A stretch of DNA of 64,000 nucleotides from Chloroflexota bacterium (GCA_019637815.1 JAHBUZ010000019.1:1-64000); one strand, 5' to 3'; positions 8,075 through 18,410 are shown, numbered from the stretch's first letter. Numbers and translations are program-made. The notes: generated by a model not told the origin, from the letters alone.

Positions 8075-8797
8075 TCAGACCCTGGGCGCCTCCAGCACGC
8101 GTCGGGCGGAGCGCACACCGTCATCCAGTCGGCGGAGACGGTCCTCCAGGTCGTCGGCGGCGGCCTCCGCTGCGGCGCGCGCCTCCGGACCCAGCGAGTC
8201 GATGATGAACAGCGCCCGGGTCGTGTCGGGTGAGAGTCGCGTCCGGAGGCACTGACGCCAGTTCCAGCGGCGACAGGTCACGCCCGCGTCGTCGACCCAG
8301 ACGACCTCGCCGACCTCCGGGCGCTCGATGACCGTCGCACCATCGGCGGTCGTCTCGAACGGCTCGTCCCCGATCGCGCGGATGAGTCGTGGCGGCCCGA
8401 CGTATCGGTCCAGATCCTCCCCGCCGAGCGGCAGCTCATGGATGATGGACACGGCGTTGTACAGGTCGGTCAGGCGATCGATCCGGGGCAGCCCATCGGG
8501 GACCCGCCGGAGCAGCGCCTCGAGGCTGTGACGCGTCCGCTGCGGCTTGGTGCCGAACGCCCGGTACGCCTCGCGCCAGACCTCGACGCCCGGTCGCGTC
8601 TCCGGTGGCCGTCCGGCCAGGCGTTCGGTGGCGATCGCCTCGGCCTCCCGCAGGGCAGCGTCCGATGCGTCATCGGTGGGCCCACCCGGCAGCCCGTCCG
8701 CGACGAGCAGCACGGCGACATAGTCAGGGCGCAGGGCGTGCACCGCCGGGTCGATGGAGGCGCCCGCGAGAGGCGCGTCGAGCGCGTGGGGATCCAT
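8075..8797 (-). CDS. B3/B4 tRNA-binding-domain protein (PheT-like editing fold)
   Basis: The start is placed at MDPHALDAP (8797), giving 240 residues; an in-frame ATG 45 bases upstream is possible. The protein shows DYVAVLLVADGLPGGPTDD, then GVEVWREAYRAFGTKPQRTR and a conserved helix SLEALLRRV, then RIDRLTDLYNAVSIIHELPLGGEDLDR, the standard signature of free-standing B3/4 proteins. These are related to the editing domain of phenylalanyl-tRNA synthetase beta, and some are thought to clear mischarged aminoacyl-tRNA. The C-terminus has WNWRQCLRTRLS and a coiled helix of Ala and Asp. It stands alone in the cytoplasm with no operon partner here. Confidence 0.82.
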   Translation of the reverse strand: MDPHALDAPLAGASIDPAVHALRPDYVAVLLVADGLPGGPTDDASDAALREAEAIATERLAGRPPETRPGVEVWREAYRAFGTKPQRTRHSLEALLRRVPDGLPRIDRLTDLYNAVSIIHELPLGGEDLDRYVGPPRLIRAIGDEPFETTADGATVIERPEVGEVVWVDDAGVTCRRWNWRQCLRTRLSPDTTRALFIIDSLGPEARAAAEAAADDLEDRLRRLDDGVRSARRVLEAPRV

Positions 8798-9096
8798 GTC
8801 ACGCCACGGTAGCGCGCGACGGACCGTCAGGTGCGCTGGCACGCGCCGGCGCCCGCTGATCCCGCGGCCGTCGGCACCCGGACGGCCACTCGCACCCGGA
8901 CCATCGGGTCACTGCACCAGACCACACCCGTCGATACCTTCCTGATCGCAGGGCCGCTGCGAACGGCGGTGCCCCGCCGAGGTGGACCACCCCCACGGTC
9001 TGCGTTCGCGCGCCCTGCGCCACCCCGCTCGGTCCGGGGCGACCCGGTACGACCGGCTGGCTGGCCACGACATCAGCCCGCTGGCACGCTCCGATC
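8798..9096. other. Divergent intergenic region between B3/4 gene and beta-helix gene
   Basis: About 300 bases hold the divergent promoters for the minus-strand B3/4 gene and the plus-strand beta-helix gene. The only local pattern I see is GCACCCGGAC repeated at about 8873 and 8890. No convincing -10/-35 pair, hairpin or small gene stands out. Confidence 0.5.
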
Positions 9097-10161
<1,065 letters not shown>

Positions 10162-10224
10162 CCTCCGCGGGGGCGCGGGACGCGAGGGCCATGGGTGTGA
10201 TGGCCCAGGCGTGATCCGCCGGCG

Positions 10225-10956
10225 TCAGCCGCCGGTCTGCTCCTCGAACGTGTCACGGGTGGTGGGCACGGCCGTCCCGAGCGCCGGCAGCCCGGAGATC
10301 GGCGAGCTCTGGCTCGAGACCTTCCAGACGTCGCCATATCGCAGCAGGGTGAACCCCAGGGCATAGGTCTGGCCATCGAGCTCGATGAGCGCCAGCTGCT
10401 CGGTCATCTCGTCCGCACCGTAGATGGCCGCCATGGCAGCACCGTTGGCGAGGTAGCGCTCGTTGGTCGCCATGTCCGGCACGGGGAAGCGGCTCGCCAG
10501 GACGGTCAGCCCGGCGAGTCGAGCCGGGTCCACGGCTGCCACGAAGGCTGCGATCCGGTCGGCGTCCACGGGCGCGATGATCCGTCCGTCGATCTCCTCA
10601 TCGGACAGGAGCCCGTAGGCCAGGTTGCGCACCTGGCCCAGGATCCAGCTCGCCTGCTGATAGCGGTTCATGTCCCCGAACACGGGGTACTGGCCGGGCG
10701 CGAGCGACTGCGTGAGCGCCAGCACCTGCATCCGCTCCGAGTACGCCTGGAAGTCGAAACCGGCGACCATCTCATCGGTCGCGGAGGCGGAGAGGATGGC
10801 GTCCACATCATTGGCCGCGATGGCGGCGACATAGGCGCTGACCGCATCCTCGGGCGTGCCCGCGCCCGGGGCGGGACTCCCCTGCGCGAGGACGGGGCCG
10901 GAGCCCATGGCGATCAGGCCGGCGGCCATGATCAGCGACAGGACGCGACGATGCAT
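10225..10956 (-). CDS. Secreted protein, possible SnoaL/NTF2-like stress domain
   Basis: The 243-residue product starts at the second of two adjacent ATGs, which is better spaced from GGAGG. It has a signal peptide (MHRRVLSLIMAAGLIAMGSG, cleavage after VLAQ). The mature protein begins with GTPEDAVSAYVAAIAANDVDAIL, a pattern common in NTF2-like proteins that measure ligand or act in secretion. A long helical middle and a C-terminal two-strand segment (LALIELDGQTYALGFTLLRY, DVWKV) follow. The assignment to NTF2-like is tentative. Its role is unknown. It faces the beta-helix gene convergently. Confidence 0.6.
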   Translation of the reverse strand: MHRRVLSLIMAAGLIAMGSGPVLAQGSPAPGAGTPEDAVSAYVAAIAANDVDAILSASATDEMVAGFDFQAYSERMQVLALTQSLAPGQYPVFGDMNRYQQASWILGQVRNLAYGLLSDEEIDGRIIAPVDADRIAAFVAAVDPARLAGLTVLASRFPVPDMATNERYLANGAAMAAIYGADEMTEQLALIELDGQTYALGFTLLRYGDVWKVSSQSSPISGLPALGTAVPTTRDTFEEQTGG

Positions 10957-11010
10957 CATCGACCTCCAGGTGCGAGCGGGTCGTCTGGACATCGGACGAC
11001 CGACATCAGC

Positions 11011-11574
11011 CTAGCTCAGCTGGTACGCGCGCAGGCTGGCGGCGTCCACGACATCGACCATGGATGGCTCGTCCGGGATGTGCTCCTGCCAACCGGGCAG
11101 CGGGGTGCCCAGGCGCCGCGCCAGGATGCCGAGGATGGACCGCGCCTTGAACGTGGAGATCCCCGGGAGCGCGCAGAGCCGTCGCTCCACCTCCGCAGCA
11201 TCCGCGGGCGGCGTCCAGATCCGCGCGGCGTCTCCCCCGTGGTCGCGGACCACGATGGCGCACATGGCCTGGACCCGCCTGGCCATCATGTTCGGGAATC
11301 GATGGAGCGCGGGCGGGGTCCGCGCAAGGGTCTCGAGGTCCGCGGTGGGCATCGATGCGATGACGCCGGCATCGAGTCGACCCCCGGTGCGGCTGGCCAG
11401 CAGCAGGCCACCCGAGAACGCCTTCGGGATGGTCACACGCTGGTCGAGGATGAAGCCGATGATGAGCGCGAGCGGCTCGCGTGCCAGCAACGCGTCGGCC
11501 TCCGCGTCGCCCGTGTAGGGCAACGAGGTCAGCGCGGGCGACGGATCCGTGGGCTCGGTCGTCTGCTCGGTCAT
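11011..11574 (-). CDS. Uncharacterised HhH-GPD base-excision-repair family protein
   Basis: The start is chosen at MTEQTTEPTD (11574), giving 187 residues; longer frames run into the divergent gene's leader. Characteristic segments are DAEADALLAREPLALIIGFI, LDQRVTIPKAFSGG, and the helix-hairpin-helix LCALPGISTFKARSILGIL. This matches the small HhH-GPD family known mainly from actinobacteria and relatives, related to DNA glycosylases such as AlkA and Nth. A catalytic Asp of the usual type after the hairpin is not evident, so glycosylase activity is uncertain. It is divergent from the enoyl reductase-like gene. The product is cytoplasmic and expected to bind DNA. Confidence 0.8.
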   Translation of the reverse strand: MTEQTTEPTDPSPALTSLPYTGDAEADALLAREPLALIIGFILDQRVTIPKAFSGGLLLASRTGGRLDAGVIASMPTADLETLARTPPALHRFPNMMARRVQAMCAIVVRDHGGDAARIWTPPADAAEVERRLCALPGISTFKARSILGILARRLGTPLPGWQEHIPDEPSMVDVVDAASLRAYQLS

Positions 11575-11717
11575 GTCGGTCGGGTGATGGTACAAGCGCT
11601 CGACCCGTGACGGCCCGCCACGACAGGACGCGGTGGGCGTCGTGCGGGTGGTCGACGGCCAGCCTCGGTAGACTCGTGTCGCCGATGGCCATATGGCCGT
11701 CACCGATCGAGGAGGCC

Positions 11718-12554
11718 ATGACACAGCAGGACGGTCGCGAGCGATGGGCGCTGGTGCTCGGCGCCAGCAGCGGGTTCGGTGCCGCCGTGAGCACCGCGTG
11801 GGCGCGTGCCGGGTTCCACATCCTGGGCGTCCATCTCGACCTGCGGGGCACCATCGCCGCAGCCGAGGCGGTGCGCGACGGGATCGCCGCGACGGGTGTC
11901 GAGGTCACGTTCTACAACGTCAACGCCGCGGACGACGAGAAGCGGGCGGGCGTGGTCGCGTCGATCGGCGAGCTGTTCGCGGAGCGGCGCGCCGCGGGAC
12001 ACGAGCCGTACATCGGCGCGTTCCTGCACTCGCTCGCGTTCGGCGCCACCCTGCCGTACATCACGACCGATGAGGCCAGCAAGGAGCTGTCCCGCAGGCA
12101 GCTCGAGATGACCGCCGACGTGATGGCCCACTCGATGCTCTACTGGGTGCGTGACCTGTTCCATGCAGGTCTGCTCGGGCGGGGCAGCCGGCTGTACGCG
12201 ATGACCAGCGAGGGGGCGACGCTCGCGGTGCCCACGTACGGTGCGGTGTCTGCGGCGAAGGCGGCGCTGGAGGCACACGTCCGGCAGCTGGCGCTCGAGC
12301 TGATGTCCCAGGGCATCACCGTGAACGCGATCCGGGCGGGTGTGACCGACACGCCGGCGCTCCACCGCATCCCGAACTGGGAGCACCTCCTCGCGGAGGC
12401 CGAGCGACGCAACCCCGGCAACCGGACGACGCGACCGGAGGACGTCGCCGACGCGCTGGTGGCCCTGGCACGACCGGAGACCCACTGGATGACCGGCAAC
12501 ATCATCGGTGTCGATGGCGGTGAGGTGATGGGCCAGCGCGACCCCAGCCGATAG
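11718..12554 (+). CDS. Enoyl-ACP reductase-like SDR protein (FabI/FabL-like)
   Basis: The start is ATG at 11718 with GGAGG seven bases upstream, giving 278 residues. The N-terminal NAD(P)-binding loop is LGASSGFGAAVSTAWARAG. The active site has Tyr and Lys spaced YGAVSAAK (Tyr-x6-Lys), the spacing that marks enoyl-ACP reductases rather than ordinary short-chain dehydrogenases. The C-terminal third (VNAIRAGVTDTPALHRIPN, then a helix, then IIGVDGG) resembles Bacillus FabL more than FabI. The expected role is the last reduction of fatty-acid elongation, but no other fab gene is nearby. Another carbonyl or enoyl reductase function remains possible. Confidence 0.75.
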   Translation: MTQQDGRERWALVLGASSGFGAAVSTAWARAGFHILGVHLDLRGTIAAAEAVRDGIAATGVEVTFYNVNAADDEKRAGVVASIGELFAERRAAGHEPYIGAFLHSLAFGATLPYITTDEASKELSRRQLEMTADVMAHSMLYWVRDLFHAGLLGRGSRLYAMTSEGATLAVPTYGAVSAAKAALEAHVRQLALELMSQGITVNAIRAGVTDTPALHRIPNWEHLLAEAERRNPGNRTTRPEDVADALVALARPETHWMTGNIIGVDGGEVMGQRDPSR

Positions 12555-12599
12555 CCGACGGGGCGTGGCCGCTCGGGGGGGGGCGACCCACGTGCGTGA

Positions 12600-13388
12600 C
12601 TACGTGGCGGTCGCGGTCTCCGCGTCGACGGTCGCCTGGCCATCGGCCAGGATGAGTCGCACCACCTCGGCCGGATCGTCGGTCACGGTCAGCAGGTCGA
12701 GGTCGGACGTGTCGATCGCGCGCAGCGCCAGCGGCTGGTCGCGCAGCCAGTCGAGCATCCCGCGCCAGTACTCGCTGCCCACCATGATCACGGGGAAGTG
12801 GCGGACCTTGGCGGTCTGGATGAGCGTCAGCGCCTCGAACAGCTCGTCGAGCGTGCCGAACCCGCCGGGCAGGATCACGAACGCATCGGCGTACTTGACG
12901 AACATCACCTTGCGCGCGAAGAAGTAGCGGAACTCGATGCCCAGGTCCACGTAGGGGTTGAGGCCCTGCTCGTGGGGCAGCTCGATGTTGCAGCCGACCG
13001 ACAGGCCGCCTGCCTCGCGACACCCGCGATTCGCCGCCTCCATGATCCCCGGACCGCCACCCGTGAGGACGGCATAGCCGGCCTGGGCGAGCTGGCGACC
13101 GATCTCGCGGGCGAGCTCGTAGTACGGCTCCCCTTCCCCGATCCGGGCGGAGCCGAACACGGTGACCGCCGGGCCCACCGCGGCCATGGCATCGAAGCCC
13201 TCGACGAACTCGGCGAGGATGCGCAGCGCCCGCCAGGGATCGGTGTCCAGGAACGACGATGAGGGGCGCCGCTGGAGGAGCTTCTCGTCCTCGGTGGAGA
13301 TGTCGCGCGAGATCCGCGCGGCGGCATCGGGGGTGACACGCACGCGCCCAGCGCGACGGGATTCGGCGGCAGCGACGTCTTCAGGCAT
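12600..13388 (-). CDS. LOG-family protein (TIGR00730 type)
   Basis: The start is placed at MPEDVAAAES (13388), giving 262 residues; the open frame continues upstream without family likeness. Key motifs are VTVFGSARIGEGEPYY, LTGGGPGIMEAANRG and PGGFGTLDE, the PGGxGTxxE motif that defines LOG proteins. These hydrolyse cytokinin-type or other nucleoside 5'-monophosphates to free the base and ribose 5-phosphate. Older annotations as lysine decarboxylase are wrong for the family. The N-terminal 60 residues (RRPSSSFLDTDPWRALRIL) match the longer bacterial subtype. It is convergent with the enoyl reductase-like gene; the stops are 45 bases apart. Confidence 0.88.
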   Translation of the reverse strand: MPEDVAAAESRRAGRVRVTPDAAARISRDISTEDEKLLQRRPSSSFLDTDPWRALRILAEFVEGFDAMAAVGPAVTVFGSARIGEGEPYYELAREIGRQLAQAGYAVLTGGGPGIMEAANRGCREAGGLSVGCNIELPHEQGLNPYVDLGIEFRYFFARKVMFVKYADAFVILPGGFGTLDELFEALTLIQTAKVRHFPVIMVGSEYWRGMLDWLRDQPLALRAIDTSDLDLLTVTDDPAEVVRLILADGQATVDAETATAT

Positions 13389-13522
13389 CCGCGCAGCATG
13401 ACGCATCGGATGGTGCCGACGTCGGACGGCGTCCGGGCCACCCTGCCTCATGACGCATCGACAGGCCCCCTGCCGTGGCATCCGGCCCCCTCCCGTCTCA
13501 TGACGTTCGGACGGCGCCGACG

Positions 13523-14821
13523 TCAGATCGCCGTCCGGGCCGCCTCCGCCTCCAGCTCGGCCGCGGTCGATGCTGCCTCCCGCAGGTCGAGTCGCCGCAG
13601 CTCCGGTGCCACGACCGTCACGATGCCGGTGACTCCGAGCGTGATGGCGCCGCCCAGCGCGACCGCCGGCACGGCTCCCAGGAAGTGCGCCGCAAGGCCA
13701 CTCTCGAAGGCGCCGATCTCGTTCGACGCCCCGATGAACAGGTGGCTGACGGACGCGATCCGGCCACGCATGTGCTCGGGCGAGTACATCCGGACGCTCA
13801 CGCTCCGGATGACCACGCTGACGGCATCCGTCGCCCCGAGCGTGAGCAGCGCGATGATGGAGAGCACGAAGTCCGTCGAGAGCGCGAACACGAGGATGGA
13901 CAGGCCGAAGCCGGCGACCGCTCCGATGAACAAGGGCCCCGCCCGACGACTCGGCGGCCAGCGGGTGGTGACGAGCAGGATGCCGAGCGCACCCACGGCG
14001 GGTGCCGTCCGCAACAGCCCGAGCCCGAACGGACCGACATGGAGCACATCCGCCGCGAACACCGGCAGCAGCGCCTCCACACCACCGAACAGGACGGCGA
14101 ACAGGTCGAGGGTCATCGCGCCCCACAGCACCTGCCGCCGGAACACGAACCGGAGGCCCTCCCGGATGCTCGCCAGCGTGGATCCGCCGGCCTCCGGGGG
14201 CGGCATCGGCTTGCGCGGGATGCGCCAGATCCCGATCGGCGAGCCGAGCAGCACGATGGCGATGAGCAGATACGTCATGGGCACGCCCACGACCGCCGCC
14301 GCGAGACCCCCCAGGGACGGACCGATGAGGTTGCCCGCGGTGCCGGTGCTGCTCACCCACGCGGTGCCCTGGGTCGCCCGGTCGAGCGGGATGACCTGTG
14401 CCTCGAACGCGGAGAGCGCGGGCCGTTCGAACCCGCTCGCGATCCCCGTCAGGAAGACCACCACGAAGATGGCGGGCAGGGTCGCGTCGGTCGCCTCGAA
14501 GGACACGAACGCGAGCAGGAACACGAGGGCCGCGAGACCGCTCGACGTGGCGAGGATGATGCGTCGTCGGTCGCGACGGTCCGCCATGTGACCGCCGAAC
14601 AGCCCCAGGGCGAGCGCGGGAAGACCCGCGACGAGCCCGAGGATGCCCAGCATCAGCGGATCCCCGGTGATGTCGTAGACCTGGTAGCCCAGCACGGTCA
14701 GCAGGGCGCTGCTGCCGATCGCGTTGGCGCCCCGAGCCAGCAGCAACTGGCGCAGCTCCGCGAGCCGAAGCACGCTCCCCGGGCCCGGGCCAAGGCGGTC
14801 CAGGCCCCGCCACACGCTCAC
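13523..14821 (-). CDS. MFS transporter (EntS-like exporter family)
   Basis: The 432-residue product starts with GTG. It has about 12 hydrophobic segments and the MFS motif A loop, GGHMADRRDRRRIILA, after the second span. The first span region, LLLARGANAIGSSALLTVLGYQVYDITGDP, is typical of the EntS/MFS_3 group that exports siderophores, macrolides or other small molecules. The C-terminus is a cytoplasmic helix rich in Ala and Glu (ASTAAELEAEAARTA). The next genes upstream are a peptidase S51 fusion and a hydrolase, so there is no clear clue to a substrate. Confidence 0.85.
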   Translation of the reverse strand: MSVWRGLDRLGPGPGSVLRLAELRQLLLARGANAIGSSALLTVLGYQVYDITGDPLMLGILGLVAGLPALALGLFGGHMADRRDRRRIILATSSGLAALVFLLAFVSFEATDATLPAIFVVVFLTGIASGFERPALSAFEAQVIPLDRATQGTAWVSSTGTAGNLIGPSLGGLAAAVVGVPMTYLLIAIVLLGSPIGIWRIPRKPMPPPEAGGSTLASIREGLRFVFRRQVLWGAMTLDLFAVLFGGVEALLPVFAADVLHVGPFGLGLLRTAPAVGALGILLVTTRWPPSRRAGPLFIGAVAGFGLSILVFALSTDFVLSIIALLTLGATDAVSVVIRSVSVRMYSPEHMRGRIASVSHLFIGASNEIGAFESGLAAHFLGAVPAVALGGAITLGVTGIVTVVAPELRRLDLREAASTAAELEAEAARTAI

Positions 14822-14902
14822 TGGTCCGACCTGCCGGCGTCCGTCCGTCGCCGACCGACCCTCACGCTCCGGATCCGAAGGCGTCCGGGCGCTGCCCGTC
14901 GC

Positions 14903-16201
14903 TCATCGAGCCTCCCGCTGGTCGACCCACGAGGTCGCCTCGTCGCCGTCGCGCACCTCGATGTCGAGGTCCGCGAGGGTCCGTCTGATCCAGTCCGCCT
15001 GGCGGAAGTCACGCGCGGCGCGCGCCCGGTCCCGCAGGTCGAGCAGCAGCTCCACGAGCGGTGCGAGCCGATCATCCGTGCCGCCACGCCCCGCCGCGTC
15101 ACCGAGACGGACGATGAGGGACCGGAACAGACCGCGGGCGCGATCCGGATCCTCGCTGCCGTCCGTGTCCGCGGTCCAGGCCTGGATCTCGTCGTCCAGC
15201 TCCAGCAATGCGCGCACGGCGTCCGGGACATCGCCCGTGGCGAGCGCGGCGTCGACACGCGCCCCGAGCGTGGCTGCCAGGTCGGCGAAGGGGCTCCCGT
15301 GACTCGTATCGATCCCGTCGCCCTCGTCATCGCTCGGAGGCGCGTCCTCGGCCAGGCGACCACCGCGGCCATCGCCACCGTCGGCGTCACCCTCAGCGGC
15401 CAGCGTCGCCGCGACCGCCCGGAGGTCAGCGACGGACAGCACGGTGCCCGCGGCCCAGCGCTGTGAGCGACCCGCGGCACGCACCGTGACGCCACCCAGC
15501 CCTTCGACACGTGCCGTGCCCGCGTCGAGGTCCAGCACCAGCGCCGTGTGCGAGTCGACGCCGAGCACGAAGGTGCCGGTCGGCAGCATCGCCTCCAGCA
15601 GCCGCAGCCGCCGCTCACCGAGATAGCAGAACCGGGTGTCGTGCGTGCCACCCTCCGCGTTGTCGTAGTGCGGGATGACCGCGACCGGCAACCCGAGGGG
15701 GCCCAGCAGGTCGAGTCCGGTCCGCCACGCCGGATCGAGACCCACCTTGTAGATCTCGTACACGGGCACGGTGTGCGAGCCGAGCGTCAGGGCGGCCGCC
15801 GATGCGAACACCACGACGCCACCCCGGGCCAGCCGCTCCGCCACGAGCCCGGGCAGCTCCGTGGCGCGCCAGACGTCCAGGGCATACGTGGGGCTGCCGG
15901 GACCCGCGAACAGGTAGCTCGCGCTGCGCACCCGGTCGAGCGTGGTCGTGCGCGTCAGGACATCGTCCGTGGGGCCACGCAACGTCGCGAGCCCCATCTC
16001 GACGCCGATGTGGTGCCGGAAGTAGCCGAGCGCCTTCGCAGTGAGCTCGTCGGCGTTCTCCTGGAAGCCATAGGGGGTGTCCAGGACCACGCCGCGCACC
16101 GGCTGCGGCAGCCGGGCCACGAGCTGTCGATGCACCTTGGCCATGGTCGGCGCCGTCTCGCCCGAGCCCATGATGGCGAGCACCCGCGGCAGCGCGCTCA
16201 C
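14903..16201 (-). CDS. Peptidase S51/cyanophycinase-like domain fused to a CysRS-type helical tail
   Basis: The 432-residue product starts with GTG that overlaps the upstream hydrolase stop (GTGA). Residues 1-250 resemble peptidase family S51 (cyanophycinase, dipeptidase E): GSGETAPTM near the start, FAGPGSPTYAL at 98-108, and VVFASAAALTLGSHTV with probable nucleophile Ser134, followed by HYDNAEGGTHDTRF. After a Gly/Asp-rich linker, residues about 315-425 are helical and end with LLDLRDRARAARDFRQADWI, close to the anticodon-side helical bundle at the end of cysteinyl-tRNA synthetase and MshC. The enzyme may cleave an Asp-linked peptide; what the tail binds is unknown. The fusion is noted as a finding. 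Confidence 0.7.
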   Translation of the reverse strand: MSALPRVLAIMGSGETAPTMAKVHRQLVARLPQPVRGVVLDTPYGFQENADELTAKALGYFRHHIGVEMGLATLRGPTDDVLTRTTTLDRVRSASYLFAGPGSPTYALDVWRATELPGLVAERLARGGVVVFASAAALTLGSHTVPVYEIYKVGLDPAWRTGLDLLGPLGLPVAVIPHYDNAEGGTHDTRFCYLGERRLRLLEAMLPTGTFVLGVDSHTALVLDLDAGTARVEGLGGVTVRAAGRSQRWAAGTVLSVADLRAVAATLAAEGDADGGDGRGGRLAEDAPPSDDEGDGIDTSHGSPFADLAATLGARVDAALATGDVPDAVRALLELDDEIQAWTADTDGSEDPDRARGLFRSLIVRLGDAAGRGGTDDRLAPLVELLLDLRDRARAARDFRQADWIRRTLADLDIEVRDGDEATSWVDQREAR

Positions 16202-17085
16202 GATCGGACCTCCGCCCCGTCGACGCCCAGGATCGCCGCGGCGACCTGTTCGGGGACCTGGGCGTGGAGGTCATGGTCGCCGGACCGGAACCACGTCACG
16301 CGCGCGGTCGGCGTGGATGCCTCGATCGCTGTGACGGCCGCCTCGCGAGCGACCCGGCGCGCAGGGTCCTCCGCTGCTGGCTCGGCGACCAGGAGCGTCA
16401 CCGGGACCCGAAGGGACGGATATCGCACCGAAGGACGATGCTCCCAGAGGTGCCGCAGGATGGCCATGTGCCGCTCACGCGTGAGCCACGGCGCGACCGT
16501 CCCGTCGTCGAGGACGCGGAAGTTGGCGAGCACGCCCTCGATGGCCGACTCGGACCAGTCCGGGTGGCTCGCGCGGATGCGCGTCTCGAGCGACACCCTC
16601 GGCGCGCCGAGCAGGACCGGTGGTGCGAGCAGCCGCTCGGCCGTCTCCCACGCGGGGAACCGGTCCACGAGATCGCCGATCGCGCCATCCACGCAGACCA
16701 CCGCGGCGACACGCTCCGGGTGACGGACGCCCAGCTCGAGGGCGACGTTCGCGCCCCACGACTGACCCGCCACGACCGGTCGCTCGAGACCGAGGGTGTC
16801 GATGACCGCCACGAGGTCCGCGACGAGCGTCTCGAAGTCATAGCCCGTGTCCGGCGTGTCGGAGCGTCCGTGGCCCCGCTGGTCCACGGCCACCGATGCA
16901 TGGCCCAGACGCGCGAGCTCCGTCGCGACCCCGTCCCACAGCCGCGCGTTGGAGGCGAGCCCATGGACCAGCAGGCATGATGGTCGGCGGCTCGTCACGC
17001 CACCTGCCGCTGCCCGCGTGACGACGGAAAGCGTCACATCCCCCGTGACGGGGACACGCAGGCGTTCGGGGTCAGGGTCGGGCAT
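16198..17085 (-). CDS. Alpha/beta hydrolase
   Basis: The 295-residue product shows the full fold: oxyanion segment LLVHGLASNARLWDGV, VAVDQRGHGRSDTPDTGYD, nucleophile elbow GQSWGAN, a cap region of about 90 residues, and a C-terminal catalytic His in WFRSGDHDLHAQVP. This is the haloperoxidase/epoxide-hydrolase-like class of cytoplasmic esterases and lactonases. It is coupled to the S51 fusion gene by a 4-base overlap. Its partner suggests a role in processing a small ester or amide, but the substrate cannot be read from the sequence. Confidence 0.85.
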   Translation of the reverse strand: MPDPDPERLRVPVTGDVTLSVVTRAAAGGVTSRRPSCLLVHGLASNARLWDGVATELARLGHASVAVDQRGHGRSDTPDTGYDFETLVADLVAVIDTLGLERPVVAGQSWGANVALELGVRHPERVAAVVCVDGAIGDLVDRFPAWETAERLLAPPVLLGAPRVSLETRIRASHPDWSESAIEGVLANFRVLDDGTVAPWLTRERHMAILRHLWEHRPSVRYPSLRVPVTLLVAEPAAEDPARRVAREAAVTAIEASTPTARVTWFRSGDHDLHAQVPEQVAAAILGVDGAEVRS

Positions 17086-17173
17086 GGACCCTCAAGAGTA
17101 GCGCGCCGAACGTTTCCCGCCGGGAGCGCGGATCGGGTGCGCGGTCGGCCGTCGTCAGCTGGCTCGGTCGTCG

Positions 17174-18388
17174 TCAGTCGGCTCGGTCTGCGCCTGCCTC
17201 CGGCTCGCTCTGCCGATCGGCGACCAGGGCCGCGACGACCCCCAGGGGGAGCAGCAGGATGAACGACCCGATGGCGGCCATCACGCCAGCGACGGCCGCG
17301 ATCGCACCGGCGATCGGCAGGAGGATCGGGCGCGTGCCGAGGTGGACCAGCGTGTGGACCGACATGACCCGCCCGCGGAGGCGATCGGGGACCATGGCCT
17401 GGATGACGGCGGTCGACGTCCCGAACACGAGCCCATACATCATGCCCAGGGCCGTGGTCGCGACCAGCATCATCGCGATGTCACCCGCGACGATGACACC
17501 CAGGGCCGTGAGCCCCATGCCCACCAGGCCGACCGGGAGCACTCGACCAGGGCCCACGGCATCGTATGCGCGCGTCGCCAGGAGCAGACCGAGCGCCGAC
17601 CCCAGCCCGAGGGATGCCGCCACGAGTGCCGCGGCGCCGTCGTCCTGGGCGCCGCGCTGGGCGGTCAGTGCCGGTGCCAGGGTCCTGATCACATCCAGGA
17701 CCGGGACCGTCACCGCGACGACGACCAGCATGGCCGCGACCCGATGATCGGCCCGGAGGTACCGCCCGGCATCCGCCAGGTCCGACGCCACCGACGCGCG
17801 CGCCTTCCGCTCGCCATCCGGCTCTCGGCTGCCGATCGCGACGACCGCGATCACGGCGACATAGCTCAGGCCGTTGAGCACGAAGCCGAGCGCCGGCGAG
17901 CCGACGGCGACACACAGTCCCGCGAGCAGTGGTCCGAACAGCTGCCCGAGCAGGAAGCTCAGGGAGTTGAGCGCGGTCGCCTGCGGGATCTCCGAGCGCG
18001 GCACCATCGCCGGGAACAGTGCCGAGAGGGCGGGCTTGGAGAACGCGTAGCAGGCGTACATGACGAACGCGCCGACCGCCACCGCCTCCGGAGCGCGCAC
18101 GTCCTGCTGGATGAGCAGGGCAAGGATCAGCGATCCGACCATCGCCACGACGTGCGTCACGACCACCATCCGGCGGCGGTCCCAGCGGTCGCTGATGACC
18201 CCTGCGGGGAGTGTGAACAGGAGCAGCGGCAGGAAGGAGGCCGCACCCAGCAGGCCCAGGACCGTCTCGGAGCCGGTCCATGCGTACACCACGATGGTCG
18301 AGAGCACGAACTGGAGCCACGTGCCCGTGCTGGAGACGACGCCCGCGGCCCAGAACGCCGCGAACCGCGGATGCCGCAGGGTGTTCAC
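17174..18388 (-). CDS. MFS transporter
   Basis: The 404-residue product (GTG start) begins MNTLRHPRFAAFWAAGVVSS, the usual first span of the MFS_3/EntS-type exporters, and carries motif A as GVISDRWDRRRMVVV. About 12 hydrophobic segments follow, with motif-like VPDRLRGRVMSVHTL in the second half. It lies 22 bases behind the alpha/beta hydrolase gene on the same strand and is probably co-transcribed with it, so it may export a product or import a substrate of the same pathway. There are paralogues at 13.5, 31.2 and 52.0 kb. Confidence 0.85.
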   Translation of the reverse strand: MNTLRHPRFAAFWAAGVVSSTGTWLQFVLSTIVVYAWTGSETVLGLLGAASFLPLLLFTLPAGVISDRWDRRRMVVVTHVVAMVGSLILALLIQQDVRAPEAVAVGAFVMYACYAFSKPALSALFPAMVPRSEIPQATALNSLSFLLGQLFGPLLAGLCVAVGSPALGFVLNGLSYVAVIAVVAIGSREPDGERKARASVASDLADAGRYLRADHRVAAMLVVVAVTVPVLDVIRTLAPALTAQRGAQDDGAAALVAASLGLGSALGLLLATRAYDAVGPGRVLPVGLVGMGLTALGVIVAGDIAMMLVATTALGMMYGLVFGTSTAVIQAMVPDRLRGRVMSVHTLVHLGTRPILLPIAGAIAAVAGVMAAIGSFILLLPLGVVAALVADRQSEPEAGADRAD

Positions 18389-18410
18389 GGGAGCCGGGGG
18401 CGCTGCTGGC

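Noticed and set aside
11008-11035. tRNA D-arm-like string CTAGCTCAGCTGGTACGCGC
   Set aside because: It is the coding end of the HhH-GPD gene. No anticodon stem, T arm or acceptor stem can be formed around it.
12600-14813. Single 737-residue protein covering the LOG gene and its upstream region
   Set aside because: Only the last 262 residues match the LOG family. The rest is antiparallel-frame sequence over the MFS gene and Arg-rich.
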